From: Sphingobacterium kitahiroshimense
Lineage (GTDB): Bacteria; Bacteroidota; Bacteroidia; Sphingobacteriales; Sphingobacteriaceae
Reading direction: 5' to 3'
NCBI RefSeq assembly: GCF_025961315.1
Contig: NZ_JAOQNK010000001.1
Location: 2,542,001-2,606,000, forward strand
Length of the DNA stretch: 64,000 nt
Below, one piece after another: positions 39,401-47,523 of the stretch. Made by a program: the position numbers and the translations under genes. Numbering within the stretch: the stretch's first letter is position 1; each line of letters starts with the position of its first letter. The notes beneath the pieces are model-generated. The model was given only the letters and a program-made list of their open reading frames with translations. It was not told where the DNA came from and ran no database searches.

Positions 39401-39826
39401 GCTAGCATTAGCCAACAACTGACCTCGATCATCAATTACTTTCCCGGAAATGCGTCCTACCTGCTGTAGTGGTTTTTTGACCAATGTAATATAGACCCCA
39501 TTATCTTGAGGTATCAGATCTGTACCCCTAAGAAGGTAGCGCACTACTTCTCCTATACTGCTATTTTTAAAAATTTTGGCATTCACTTTTTCCTTTGACA
39601 GATTATATTTATTGGCATCAAAGGCAATATGTATATTTTGCGATTCCAAATGCTCGAAAGCTGCTGGAATATTAGATTCATTAAAAGAAACTGAAATCTT
39701 TCTATTGAGCAACTGGCCGTATGCACCTGATGCTAAAAGCATTTCTGCCGATACGATTAAAAGAAGTAGTCCCACCAATGATGACTTGATCATAAACTTA
39801 ATATTGTTTTTCGTAACGTATTTCAT
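36422..39826 (-). CDS. TonB-dependent receptor with STN signalling domain
   Basis: The 1134-residue receptor has a signal peptide (LVGLLLLIVSAEMLLASGAYGQ; ATG at 39793 is an alternative start). An STN domain (about 40-115, KISVSFNESNIPAAFEHLE) is followed by a carboxypeptidase-regulatory-like domain (122-205), a plug with NRNVIVRGMSDRYNQAMLDG and a barrel ending FSLSVTYNF. The STN domain is the part that reaches FecR in ferric-citrate-type signalling, and fecR and the sigma factor genes lie directly upstream. The ligand is unknown; the family differs from SusC by lacking its signature insert. The receptor at 50445-53273 is of the same type without the STN domain. Confidence 0.93.
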   Translation of the reverse strand: MKYVTKNNIKFMIKSSLVGLLLLIVSAEMLLASGAYGQLLNRKISVSFNESNIPAAFEHLESQNIHIAFDANKYNLSKEKVNAKIFKNSSIGEVVRYLLRGTDLIPQDNGVYITLVKKPLQQVGRISGKVIDDRGQLLANASIKLVGTNKTTQSSIDGSYILTAVSGTYVLEVSYLSYQTQRIEGVKIEDGELTALNIAMKTQTNKLETAVVSVSFKKASVAGLYAAQKNAASVTDGISAEQIARTPDNDMGQVLKRVTGLTTVNNRNVIVRGMSDRYNQAMLDGVVIPSTSQNRRDFSFDIIPTEMVSSVVVNKTATPDVSAEFSGGQVSINTLDIPDKDFTTIQYGVGGNSRTTGKDFYRLGERHNSEYFGFNHSSSKQPEGIQPWFWNGEARRLDAPPGYILNDQKLNEEFLMPGSNLKYNDIDAIAQSKQVNADAMKLYRYKAIPNQNLRFALGRRYNFSNGLLFGFSASANIRNEQNIVAFNNVRGSGIINGYGEKQHMIESDTIGQNGAGTSYRFNSSSGLVANFGLKGQDFKLAFKNMYARTFNNNYSENIRSTFTNLNNPPTKNQYQLPETMSLQQHQLSGEYQLPWKIKAEGMFAYNRIKQQILDERKLRYGLTTILDGNYMFQSPNLLSLSNWSNHSETGFDSRMWTEINENDFNWAMAFSRVFGEGKSVSTLVKAGYQGWKKNRNLSVFRLLPFTRSYMPDDPSKSAPAIEKPYDILFSPETIGNGVGQAYYYPEPIGGNVYDGDMSSHAGYLMLDQKFWNKLRLVYGFRAEYYNLLNRQDEMFRKQNGDPDADNNKLLLYKLMIRENNWKFLPSINATYSVTNTFNVRGSYSKTAIRPDFRESGFFGFYDFELDAIVSGDNVESTFIDNVDLRLEWYPSPGEIISLTGFYKYLDKPIELIENEDVSPGTAYVFNNMESAKNMGLEFEVRKNLSFIGEADWLSKAFLNANGTLLKSEVNALSQWRHKLVDDRTIAEREKERAPNQDRPLMGQSPWLLNLGVGYWGDSFGVTASYNHRGYRTNTASVNPNRVEYELAPRQIDFQVYKRFLKQKLEVKFNAANLLDEWTRYYQNQSAYSNSQGEKGEIIYELVKGDNKYNRADDDIITYRKKDGRRFSLSVTYNF

Positions 39827-39947
39827 AAATTTGTATGCGTATATAATAGCTCTATAAGTTTTTGTATATGTTATTTTATAGCACCTTATGGATGCTATAG
39901 GATCCAGAGTTGATGATGGCAGTCGTCAGCTCTTTTTTATTCCCGAA

Positions 39948-40910
39948 TTAGTAGATATGCACCGTACTCCCCTCCTTCCTAGACTTGTTATGGTGGACAG
40001 CTTTTATACTTTCCAAGGTTGCTGACCAAGAGAGCTGTTTCGATATCGGCATGCTGTAGCGCTGTCGGGCAATCTGATCATCACCGGCTTTCAGATCTAC
40101 ATTGTAGATATTTTTAACTGCTAATGCCAATTCTGCAAAACTGCTTTGCTTTAGGTAAATCTTTCCCTCAATCCAACTATTACGTATAGTGAGGTCAAAA
40201 GTCTCTTGGTTACTGCTGTGGTTGTTTTTGGTATAGCGAATCTGTCCGCCGCGCTCCAATGTGCCTAATGACTTGTTGTCCGCCGCTACTTGTACTTTAC
40301 CTGTAAATACAGATACAGATATTTCATCCGATTCGCGGTAGTTTTTTACCGTAAACGATGTACCCAATACCTTTGTCTGTAATTGCTGTGTATTGACAAC
40401 AAAAGCTTTTGTGGAATCTTTTTTAACTTCAAAAAATGCTTCTCCGGCAAGTAGCTCTACTACACGGTCCTTTCTGTCGTATGAAACGGTATCCAATTTA
40501 ATTTTGGAACGTGCATTTAAAATGATCGTTGATCCGTCTGCCAATAATACCTTCTTCCGTTGTGCAACTCCTGTTTCAAAAATCCGGTACCCTGGTTTTA
40601 AATTCGCTTCTTTTTTTACGACATCCAGATCGGTTTGTTTTCCTAAAAACAATATGCTAAAGCAAAACAAAAGTGTAGCCGCCACAGATCCAATCCAATA
40701 GACCATTTTCCGAATTGATGATTTTTGAGGAGTGGTATTTTCAATCTGCTGTTGTATCCTATTCCATAATTGGACCTCATCTATTGCACTTTCAGGAATT
40801 TCTTCCCGATCTAGTGTTTCATACCAGCGATCGACCAACATACGCTCTGCTTTTGTAGCTTTATTCTGCTGATATCTGTAGATCAGGGATTCAAATATTC
40901 TTCTTTTCAC
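39948..40910 (-). CDS. FecR-family anti-sigma factor
   Basis: The 320-residue inner-membrane regulator has a cytoplasmic N-terminus (1-90) that holds the sigma factor, one membrane helix (about 92-110, VYWIGSVAATLLFCFSILFL), a periplasmic FecR domain (about 125-220, LADGSTIILNARSKIKLDTV) and a C-terminal DUF4974-type domain with LKQSSFAELALAVKNIYNVD. It should release the ECF sigma factor encoded at 41039 when the receptor's STN domain reports ligand. It lies between the sigma and receptor genes on the same strand with gaps near 120 bases on each side, which leaves room for separate promoters. Confidence 0.94.
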   Translation of the reverse strand: MKRRIFESLIYRYQQNKATKAERMLVDRWYETLDREEIPESAIDEVQLWNRIQQQIENTTPQKSSIRKMVYWIGSVAATLLFCFSILFLGKQTDLDVVKKEANLKPGYRIFETGVAQRKKVLLADGSTIILNARSKIKLDTVSYDRKDRVVELLAGEAFFEVKKDSTKAFVVNTQQLQTKVLGTSFTVKNYRESDEISVSVFTGKVQVAADNKSLGTLERGGQIRYTKNNHSSNQETFDLTIRNSWIEGKIYLKQSSFAELALAVKNIYNVDLKAGDDQIARQRYSMPISKQLSWSATLESIKAVHHNKSRKEGSTVHIY

Positions 40911-41038
40911 TTTTTTGCCTGCTGTTTATATATAAGTCTGCAAAAAAGCTATAAAGTACTTCAAGAAATAGTTAATGTTTTATAAAAGAATTGTTAAGTA
41001 TATTTTTGGTGGCAGTCATTGTCTGCTGTACAAAATAT

Positions 41039-41653
41039 TTATTTAGATAGTTGCTCCAGAGCGAGAACAAGAAATACGCTAAGCGTGCTATTTTGAACAC
41101 TTTGTCTTGCACTTATTGCTTTCCTCATTCTTTTGGAAGCTTCTGTCAGGTTATTTTTCACGGTCTGCTCCGAAAGCCCCATACGTAGGGCGATCTCTCG
41201 AATTGGCAGATGCTCCCATTTAAGTAAGAGTGCCTGACGCATATTATGCGGCATAATTTCCAATTCCTCTTCCAGTAATCTTTCTAATGCAAGGTAAGTT
41301 TCCAATTCTTCAGGATGCTGTTGTACATAGTCAAAAATATGGTTGCTCCAATGGTCCAACAGTCTATTTTTAACTTTATTGGCATTAAAAAAATCGATAA
41401 TCTTATACTTGAGCATTCCTTTGAGGTAAGCTGGAAGATTCATTTGGATGTCGATCGTATGGCGCTTTTCCCAAAACTGTACAAATAATTCTTGGAGAAT
41501 ATCTTCTACATCCTGAGCGTCCAAAATCCGCCGGGCAGCATGTTGATAAAGATCTTTCCAACAATAGCGATAAAGCTCTCCAAAAGCGTTCGTATCATTT
41601 CGCTCTTTAATAGCTTGAAGCCAATGCTGATATATAATTGGTATTTGATCCAT
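41039..41653 (-). CDS. ECF-type RNA polymerase sigma-70 factor
   Basis: The 204-residue factor has region 2 (AARRILDAQDVEDILQELFVQFWEKR) and region 4 (LLLKWEHLPIREIALRMGLSEQTVKNNL), and no region 3, as in ECF sigmas paired with FecR. It should direct polymerase to the receptor operon downstream. The divergent neighbour is the DEAD-box helicase gene. A TACTTTTG element (41669-41662 on the minus strand) is a candidate housekeeping -7 box very close to the start. Confidence 0.94.
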   Translation of the reverse strand: MDQIPIIYQHWLQAIKERNDTNAFGELYRYCWKDLYQHAARRILDAQDVEDILQELFVQFWEKRHTIDIQMNLPAYLKGMLKYKIIDFFNANKVKNRLLDHWSNHIFDYVQQHPEELETYLALERLLEEELEIMPHNMRQALLLKWEHLPIREIALRMGLSEQTVKNNLTEASKRMRKAISARQSVQNSTLSVFLVLALEQLSK

Positions 41654-41661
41654 ACTACTAT

Positions 41662-41669
41662 CAAAAGTA
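41662..41669 (-). promoter_or_regulatory. Candidate -7 element of the sigma factor gene
   Basis: TACTTTTG on the minus strand fits TAnnTTTG exactly but the nearest TTG is 27 bases away, so the promoter is only tentative. Confidence 0.3.
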
Positions 41670-41845
41670 AGGTTGAAATATTAAGTCTACATTAACAAAT
41701 GATCAAAAAAGCAGAACAGTTATAAAATAGTTTCACAATCCAAATAATTCTTTTCAATGTGGTTTATTTATGTTTAACAGGTATAAAAATATTTATTTGT
41801 CATTCAAAAAACACATTATATCAAATACTTAGCTTATAAATTAGT

Positions 41846-41872
41846 TTTGTAAATATTATTTTCCTATCTTTG
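41846..41872 (+). promoter_or_regulatory. Predicted promoter of the DEAD-box helicase gene
   Basis: TATCTTTG at 41865-41872 is an exact -7 match; TTTG at 41846-41849 is 15 bases upstream, closer than usual. The 35-40 base leader holds a small hairpin CAATAG/CTATTG. Confidence 0.5.
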
Positions 41873-41912
41873 CATCGCCTTAGGCAATAGAGCCTATTGT
41901 ATAAATTAATTC

Positions 41913-43793
41913 ATGAACCCATTTTTAGAACTGGGAATCCGTGAGGAAATTGTTAATGCCATCTCAGAATTAGGTTTTGAAAAACCTTCTGAAATTCAGG
42001 AAAAAGCCATTCCTGTTTTATTGACTGGTAACGACGATTTTGTCGGATTAGCCCAAACCGGCACAGGTAAGACAGCAGCATTTGGTCTTCCATTATTACA
42101 GCAATTAGACTTTTCTCAGAAACATCCTCAAGCGTTGGTATTGTGTCCAACACGTGAGCTTTGTTTGCAAATCTCGAAAGATATAGAAAGATATGCTAAA
42201 AACCTCGACAACGTACATGTTGTTGCTGTTTATGGAGGTGCAAATATTAGTGACCAACTTCGTCAAATCAGACGTGGTGTGCAAATTGTAGTAGCGACCC
42301 CAGGTCGTATGTTAGATATCATTGGCCGTAATGCTATTGATTTCTCTCAAGTGAAATATGTTGTGTTAGATGAAGCAGATGAAATGCTTAACATGGGCTT
42401 CAAAGAAGACATCAACAACATCCTGTCAGAAACTCCTGACACTAAAAAAACATGGTTATTCTCTGCAACAATGCCATCTGAGGTACGCCGTATAGCTAAA
42501 AACTATATGACTGATCCAGTTGAAATGACTGTAGGTACGAAAAACACTGGTAATGCTAATATTGAACATCAATATTATTTAATTAGAGCTAAAGACAAAT
42601 ACGCTGCTTTCAAACGTATTGTAGATTCAAATCCTGATATCTTTGGTATCGTGTTTTGTCGTACAAAAATTGAAACGCAAGAAATTGCTGAATCTTTAAT
42701 TAAAGATGGTTACAACGCTGATTCATTACACGGAGATTTATCTCAACAACAACGTGATAAAGTGATGAAACGTTACCGTGACCGTAGTTTACAATTATTA
42801 ATTGCTACAGACGTTGCAGCCCGTGGTATTGATGTAAACGACGTAACTCACGTGATTAACTTCTCTTTACCAGATGAAATTGAAAACTATACTCACCGTT
42901 CTGGCCGTACAGCTCGTGCAGGTAAAACTGGTATTTCAATCTCATTGATCAACATTAAAGAGCAAAGCAAAATCCGTCAACTTGAAAAAGTTATCGGAAA
43001 ACAATTTGAGCGTAAACAAGTTCCTCAAGGAGCTGATGTTGTTGAAAAACAATTATTAACGATCATCAATAAAGTTCAGAATGTAGAAGTTAATGAGGAT
43101 CAAATCAATCAATTCATACCAGCTATTATGGAAGGTTTTGAATCGTTATCGAAAGAAGATATCGTAAAAAGATTTGCTTCATTAGAATTCAATAGATTCT
43201 TAGATTATTACAAAGGTGCTCATGATTTAAATATCGAAGCACGTGATATCAGCAGCAATGGCCGCGAACGTGGCGAAAGAGGCGAGCGTGGTGAAAGAGG
43301 AGAACGTGGTAGCTCTAAAGGATTTACTCGTTTATTCATGAACCTTGGTTCTGTAGATGAATTCAGCCGTGGAGACATGTTAGGATTTATCTGTAACAAC
43401 GCTAAAATTTCTGGAAAATCAATTGGTAAAATTGATTTAAAAGGAGTATTCACTTTCTTTGAAGTTGAAGATGCTGAGGTAACAAAAGTATTCGAAGGAT
43501 TTAAAGACGTTGATTTCAACGGTCGTAACGTACGTATCGAAGTTTCTGGAGACGGAAAAACTGAAAACCGTGGTGGTGGAAACAGAAGCCGTGGTGGAAG
43601 TGGCGAACGTAGAAGCTTTGGCGGTGGTGAAAGACGTGAAGGTGGAGGTGGTTACCGCGGTGGTGGTGATCGCAGAAACGGTGGCGGTGAAAGACGTGAA
43701 GGTGGATACCGTGGTGGAGATCGTAGAGAAGGAAATGGTGGTGGTTTTAGAGACTTTTCTGGAAAAAGAAAAGAATCTAGTAACAAATACTAA
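41913..43793 (+). CDS. DEAD-box ATP-dependent RNA helicase (DeaD/CsdA type)
   Basis: The 626-residue helicase has all the core motifs: Q motif near 22-29, AQTGTGKT (47-54), PTREL, TPGR, DEAD (153-156), SAT and HRSGRTARAG. A DbpA-type RNA-binding domain occupies about 465-545. Two low-complexity stretches flank it: an RGE-repeat before (ERGERGERGERGERG, encoded by near-identical 12-base repeats at about 43263-43310) and an arginine/glycine-rich tail after (550-626). It unwinds rRNA and mRNA structures and helps ribosome assembly and cold growth. The tail is expected to add non-specific RNA binding. Confidence 0.95.
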   Translation: MNPFLELGIREEIVNAISELGFEKPSEIQEKAIPVLLTGNDDFVGLAQTGTGKTAAFGLPLLQQLDFSQKHPQALVLCPTRELCLQISKDIERYAKNLDNVHVVAVYGGANISDQLRQIRRGVQIVVATPGRMLDIIGRNAIDFSQVKYVVLDEADEMLNMGFKEDINNILSETPDTKKTWLFSATMPSEVRRIAKNYMTDPVEMTVGTKNTGNANIEHQYYLIRAKDKYAAFKRIVDSNPDIFGIVFCRTKIETQEIAESLIKDGYNADSLHGDLSQQQRDKVMKRYRDRSLQLLIATDVAARGIDVNDVTHVINFSLPDEIENYTHRSGRTARAGKTGISISLINIKEQSKIRQLEKVIGKQFERKQVPQGADVVEKQLLTIINKVQNVEVNEDQINQFIPAIMEGFESLSKEDIVKRFASLEFNRFLDYYKGAHDLNIEARDISSNGRERGERGERGERGERGSSKGFTRLFMNLGSVDEFSRGDMLGFICNNAKISGKSIGKIDLKGVFTFFEVEDAEVTKVFEGFKDVDFNGRNVRIEVSGDGKTENRGGGNRSRGGSGERRSFGGGERREGGGGYRGGGDRRNGGGERREGGYRGGDRREGNGGGFRDFSGKRKESSNKY

Positions 43794-43809
43794 TCGATTC
43801 ATCTTATAA

Positions 43810-43847
43810 AATAAGAGCGGCTATCCCAAAAGATAGCCGCTCTTATT
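43810..43847. terminator. First terminator between the helicase gene and rlmB
   Basis: A perfect 16-bp stem (43810-43825 with 43832-43847), loop CCAAAA, ending in TTATTATT; part of a matched pair with the next hairpin. Confidence 0.85.
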
Positions 43848-43888
43848 ATTTATACAGCAGTTATGTAATTTCCTAATGTGATTAACAT

Positions 43889-43935
43889 AAAAAAAGAAGA
43901 GTGGCTACCCTGAAGATAGCCACTCTTCTTTTTTT
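43889..43935. terminator. Second, related terminator between the helicase gene and rlmB
   Basis: A perfect 19-bp stem (43889-43907 with 43917-43935) with A7/T7 ends, so it works in both directions. Its AAGAGTGGCTA core is the first hairpin's AAGAGCGGCTA with one base pair exchanged. Confidence 0.92.
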
Positions 43936-43955
43936 ATATAATATTTATACAAATA

Positions 43956-44729
43956 TTATTTCACGCGTTGACGAATAGCCTCGTATAATACAACCCCAGC
44001 TGAAACAGATACGTTTAATGATCCTATTTCTCCGAACATCGGTATTTTAGCAAGGTGATCTGCAATACGAATTAAATCGTCTGATACACCTGTATCCTCA
44101 GCTCCCATGATGATACAGGTTGGTACAGTATAATCTACATCATAGATGCTATCTTTTGTCTTTTCAGTACTTACAACTAACTGTATGCCGGACTCAATAA
44201 GAAATTTACCCACTTTAGCCAAACCTTCATGACGACATACTGGTATTTTATATAATGCACCTGCGGATGTCTTGATTGCATCAGGATTCACCTCTGCAGA
44301 TCCTTTTTTTGGTACAATAATCGCATGTACACCTGAACATTCTGCTGTACGTGCAATAGCACCAAAGTTGCGCACATCTGTAACACCATCTAGCATCAAA
44401 AATAAAGGCACCTCTCCTTTTTCATAAATTTCAGGAACAATGTCTTCAATTTTTTGATAGATAATCGGGGAAATAACGGCTATAACACCTTGATGGTTTT
44501 TACGTGTGATACGGTTTAGTTTTTCAATTGGAACTTGTTGAAACCCTAAGTCGTGCTCTTTCAAAAGAGCTTTCAATTCTAAAACTAAACTTCCGGCTAA
44601 ACCTCTTTGTATAAATAATGATTCGATTTCTTTACCACTATCTATCGCTTCTATAACGGCACGAATACCGAAAACCATCTGATTGGCTTCACGATCTGAT
44701 GATCTATCGTGTCTTTGAAAATTTTGCAT
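43956..44729 (-). CDS. rlmB: 23S rRNA (guanosine-2'-O-)-methyltransferase RlmB
   Basis: The 257-residue SpoU enzyme has an N-terminal RNA-binding domain (FGIRAVIEAIDSGKEIESLF) and a SPOUT domain with LDGVTDVRNFGAIARTAECS (about 123-142), CIIMGAEDTGVSDDLIRI and FGEIGSLNVSVSAGVVLYEA. The NPDAIKTSAGALYKIPV stretch is typical of RlmB, which methylates G2251 (E. coli numbering) in the ribosomal P-loop. It is not a close copy of the SpoU gene at 2216. A promoter lies at 44786-44818. Confidence 0.92.
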   Translation of the reverse strand: MQNFQRHDRSSDREANQMVFGIRAVIEAIDSGKEIESLFIQRGLAGSLVLELKALLKEHDLGFQQVPIEKLNRITRKNHQGVIAVISPIIYQKIEDIVPEIYEKGEVPLFLMLDGVTDVRNFGAIARTAECSGVHAIIVPKKGSAEVNPDAIKTSAGALYKIPVCRHEGLAKVGKFLIESGIQLVVSTEKTKDSIYDVDYTVPTCIIMGAEDTGVSDDLIRIADHLAKIPMFGEIGSLNVSVSAGVVLYEAIRQRVK

Positions 44730-44785
44730 GCTTAATATTCTAAATAAGAATTGGTTTCTAGCAATTAGCTAACCAATTTGAAAGG

Positions 44786-44818
44786 CAAAGATACAAAAAG
44801 AAATATGGGTTAGTGCAA
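44786..44818 (-). promoter_or_regulatory. Predicted rlmB promoter
   Basis: On the minus strand TATCTTTG (44793-44786) is an exact -7 box, with TTG (44818-44816) 22 bases upstream. The leader would be about 50 bases. Confidence 0.55.
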
Positions 44819-44837
44819 GAAAAAGTTGGTCTAAGTT

Positions 44838-46649
44838 TTAACTTAGTCCCAAATTAAGCTCTTTTCTTAACGTTTCTAAAAGTGGATTCTTCTGTACCAT
44901 AGCTTGATATTTCTCTTGCGAGGTATAAGGTTTACGTACAACATCATGCTCCATAACAATACCACGTAGATCTAGTGAAAAATTATGCAGTGCAGGGCGA
45001 AGGTAATTTAATAAATCTACCTTTGCCATATTGAGAACATCCATCTGGACCATGTTCTCCACATCTACTTCAATTTGATTTCCAACTAACTTTGGTGGCA
45101 CAGCTGTCATCAGGGTATACAGATTAATCTTATTTTGCTTTTTTATATCTGTTGCCAACGTTTTCCAGAATTGGATAAATTTTTCATAAGTCACTACTTC
45201 CTCTTCCGTACCTTTAACTAAACTAGGTTCGTTACTATCTTCTTCTTCAGTTTTAGATTCAAAAATTGAATTTAGATCAGGTAATGATGGCATAGAACTT
45301 TTGGAAGCTCCCCATCCACCCTTTTTCACTTTAGGCGGTAAGTTAGAGACTTCTGGGCTTTTCGTTTGTTCTACTATAGGTGTTGCAGGAGGTACTGCAA
45401 TCGGAGTTATAGCTATATTTTTATCTACTACTGGTAATGAGGGTTTTGCATCAACGACAGGGGTTTCTGTGGCTGGAGCTACATTAGGGAGTTTTTTTTT
45501 TAATCCTTCAACCGTATTGGGAGCTTGAAGGGCTCCAATCTGGCTTAACTTAATCGCACTTGATAAGTGACAAATTTTTAATAGCGCTAATTCTACCTGA
45601 AGCCTCTGATTCTTACTTGTTTTATAATTAATCTCACATTGATTAGCAATATTCAATGCTGATAATAATAATCCCGTTGAAGATTTACGTGCTTGATCCA
45701 AATACTTAGCTCTTATACTTTCACTTACTTCTAACAACTTTAGCGTAGACGGTTCTTTTGCTACCAATAGATTTCTAAAATGCGATGCTAAACCTGAAAT
45801 GAAATGACTGCCATCAAAACCATTATTTAAAATATCATTTAATATTAATAAGGTATCTGCTGGATTTTCAATCAATATAGCATCTGTCAATTTAAAGAAG
45901 TAATCGTAATCTAAAATATTCAGATTATCAATAACTGCTTGATAAGTGACCTGCTTATTTGAAAAACTAACGATTTGATCAAACATCGATAATGCATCAC
46001 GAAGTCCTCCATCTGCTTTTTGAGCAATGATATGAAGGCCATCTTGATCGTACTGAATACTTTCACGTGCTGCAATGCTGGCCAAGTGATTGGCCATATC
46101 TTCAACACGGATACGGTTAAAATCAAAAATCTGACAACGTGATAAAATCGTAGGTAAGATTTTATGCTTTTCTGTAGTTGCTAAGATAAATATGGCATAG
46201 GCAGGTGGTTCTTCCAATGTTTTTAGGAAAGCATTGAATGCCTGCTGCGACAGCATGTGAACCTCATCGATGATATAGATCTTAAACTTACCCACTTGTG
46301 GTGGAATACGTACTTGATCAATCAAATTTCGGATATCGTCTACTGAGTTGTTTGATGCTGCATCTAATTCATGAATGCTAAATGAATTACCATTCTGAAA
46401 AGATTTACAGCTATCACATACACCGCAGGCTTCGCTAATATCTGAAATGTTTTCACAATTTATTGTTTTTGCTAAAATACGCGCGCAAGTTGTTTTACCC
46501 ACACCTCTTGGTCCACAGAACAAAAATGCTTGTGCTAACTGATTGTTATGAATAGCATTCTTAAGTGTACCGGTGATGTGTTGCTGACCGACAACCGAGT
46601 CAAAGGTGACCGGGCGATATTTACGAGCAGAAACAATAAAATTTTCCAT
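44838..46649 (-). CDS. dnaX: DNA polymerase III subunit gamma/tau
   Basis: The 603-residue clamp-loader ATPase has the P-loop GPRGVGKT (46-53), the zinc-binding cysteines C65, C75, C78 and C81, the DEVHML Walker B box and the SRC arginine-finger motif in TILSRCQIFDF. A proline/valine-rich linker (about 370-450) leads to a C-terminal domain that binds the polymerase alpha subunit. The frame is open upstream through a GTG at 46682, but that codon lies inside the predicted -33/-7 promoter, so the ATG at 46649 (MENFIVSARKYRP, the family's usual opening) is the start. I see no slippery A-run that would produce gamma by frameshift. Confidence 0.95.
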   Translation of the reverse strand: MENFIVSARKYRPVTFDSVVGQQHITGTLKNAIHNNQLAQAFLFCGPRGVGKTTCARILAKTINCENISDISEACGVCDSCKSFQNGNSFSIHELDAASNNSVDDIRNLIDQVRIPPQVGKFKIYIIDEVHMLSQQAFNAFLKTLEEPPAYAIFILATTEKHKILPTILSRCQIFDFNRIRVEDMANHLASIAARESIQYDQDGLHIIAQKADGGLRDALSMFDQIVSFSNKQVTYQAVIDNLNILDYDYFFKLTDAILIENPADTLLILNDILNNGFDGSHFISGLASHFRNLLVAKEPSTLKLLEVSESIRAKYLDQARKSSTGLLLSALNIANQCEINYKTSKNQRLQVELALLKICHLSSAIKLSQIGALQAPNTVEGLKKKLPNVAPATETPVVDAKPSLPVVDKNIAITPIAVPPATPIVEQTKSPEVSNLPPKVKKGGWGASKSSMPSLPDLNSIFESKTEEEDSNEPSLVKGTEEEVVTYEKFIQFWKTLATDIKKQNKINLYTLMTAVPPKLVGNQIEVDVENMVQMDVLNMAKVDLLNYLRPALHNFSLDLRGIVMEHDVVRKPYTSQEKYQAMVQKNPLLETLRKELNLGLS

Positions 46650-46653
46650 TGTA

Positions 46654-46685
46654 CGAAGATACAAATTTTGTACCTCCGTCACAAA
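46654..46685 (-). promoter_or_regulatory. Predicted dnaX promoter, abutting the start codon
   Basis: On the minus strand TTTG (46685-46682), exactly 20 bases and TATCTTCG (46661-46654), then TACA and the ATG. A start site at the ATG would make a leaderless message. Confidence 0.5.
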
Positions 46686-46749
46686 ATTAAAAAGCGATAC
46701 TTCAAAAAAGTGTGCTCTTAAAACTGTTAGATAACAGAAACAAGAAGAT

Positions 46750-46781
46750 AAAAAAATAGCTTCATTTTTCGATGAAGCTAT
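46750..46781 (-). terminator. Terminator of the aquaporin gene
   Basis: ATAGCTTCAT (46756-46765) pairs perfectly with 46772-46781; on the minus strand a T-run follows. It lies 22 bases after the aqpZ stop and protects dnaX from read-through. Confidence 0.88.
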
Positions 46782-46803
46782 CCAATATCATGATATAAAA
46801 GTT

Positions 46804-47523
46804 TTAATTCCCTTTGGGTTCAAGAGCACGCCAAACGACTGCGGCAATCATAGCTCCTACTATTGGAGCTACAATAAATAACCAAAGTTGTGAAAGTGCT
46901 GGCCCCCCGGCTAGTAAAGCTGGACCAAAACTACGTGCTGGATTGACTGAAGTACCTGTGATGGGAATGGCAACTAAATGAATTAAAACTAAGGTCAGCC
47001 CTATAGCCAAACCAGCCATAGTGGAATTTCCAACTTTGGAGGTAGTCGCTAAGATGACAAATAAAAAGATGAAGGTTAAAACAGCCTCTGTTAAAAATGC
47101 GGCGGTTGTGCCGTATTCATTCTGATAGCCTTTCCCCCATCCATTCGACCCATATGCCCATTCACCTGGAGAGAAACCCGCTAGCTGTCCTCCTAGAATT
47201 TGCTGTAGAACAAAAGCACCTAATAATGCTCCTATTAATTGTGCTACAATATAAACAACAGCATCTTTCGCAGCAATCTTTCCTGCAACAAGTACACCGA
47301 TTGTTACCGCGGGGTTGATGTGACACCCACTAATGCCGCCTATCGCATAGGCAAAAACAACAACGGATAAACCGAATGCTAGCGCGATCCCCAGTAATCC
47401 CAATCCCGACAATCCGCCTAAAGTCGTAGCGCCGGCGACAGCCGCTGCACCACAACCAAATAGTACCAAACCAAAAGTTCCAATTAGTTCAGCAACAAAT
47501 TTTGTAGAAATATTTGTTTCCAT
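46804..47523 (-). CDS. aqpZ: Aquaporin Z-type MIP channel
   Basis: The 239-residue channel has six membrane helices and the two half-helix motifs CHINPAVTIG and SVNPARSFGPA. The arginine after the second NPA box and the histidine in the fifth helix (ALVLIHLVAIPITGT) fit a water-selective pore rather than a glycerol facilitator. The loop between helices 3 and 4 is longer than in E. coli AqpZ and glycine/tryptophan-rich (GEWAYGSNGWGKGYQNEYGT). It lets water cross the inner membrane in response to osmotic shifts. It is a single-gene unit. Confidence 0.93.
   Translation of the reverse strand: METNISTKFVAELIGTFGLVLFGCGAAAVAGATTLGGLSGLGLLGIALAFGLSVVVFAYAIGGISGCHINPAVTIGVLVAGKIAAKDAVVYIVAQLIGALLGAFVLQQILGGQLAGFSPGEWAYGSNGWGKGYQNEYGTTAAFLTEAVLTFIFLFVILATTSKVGNSTMAGLAIGLTLVLIHLVAIPITGTSVNPARSFGPALLAGGPALSQLWLFIVAPIVGAMIAAVVWRALEPKGN

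Noticed and set aside
43437..43809. Frames on both strands (121 and 99 codons) with valine- or threonine-rich repeats
   Set aside because: They are shadows of the glycine/arginine-rich tail of the DEAD-box helicase; the repeat comes from the codon pattern.
46650..46682. GTG start of dnaX at 46682
   Set aside because: It falls in the predicted promoter and the family opening begins at the later ATG.
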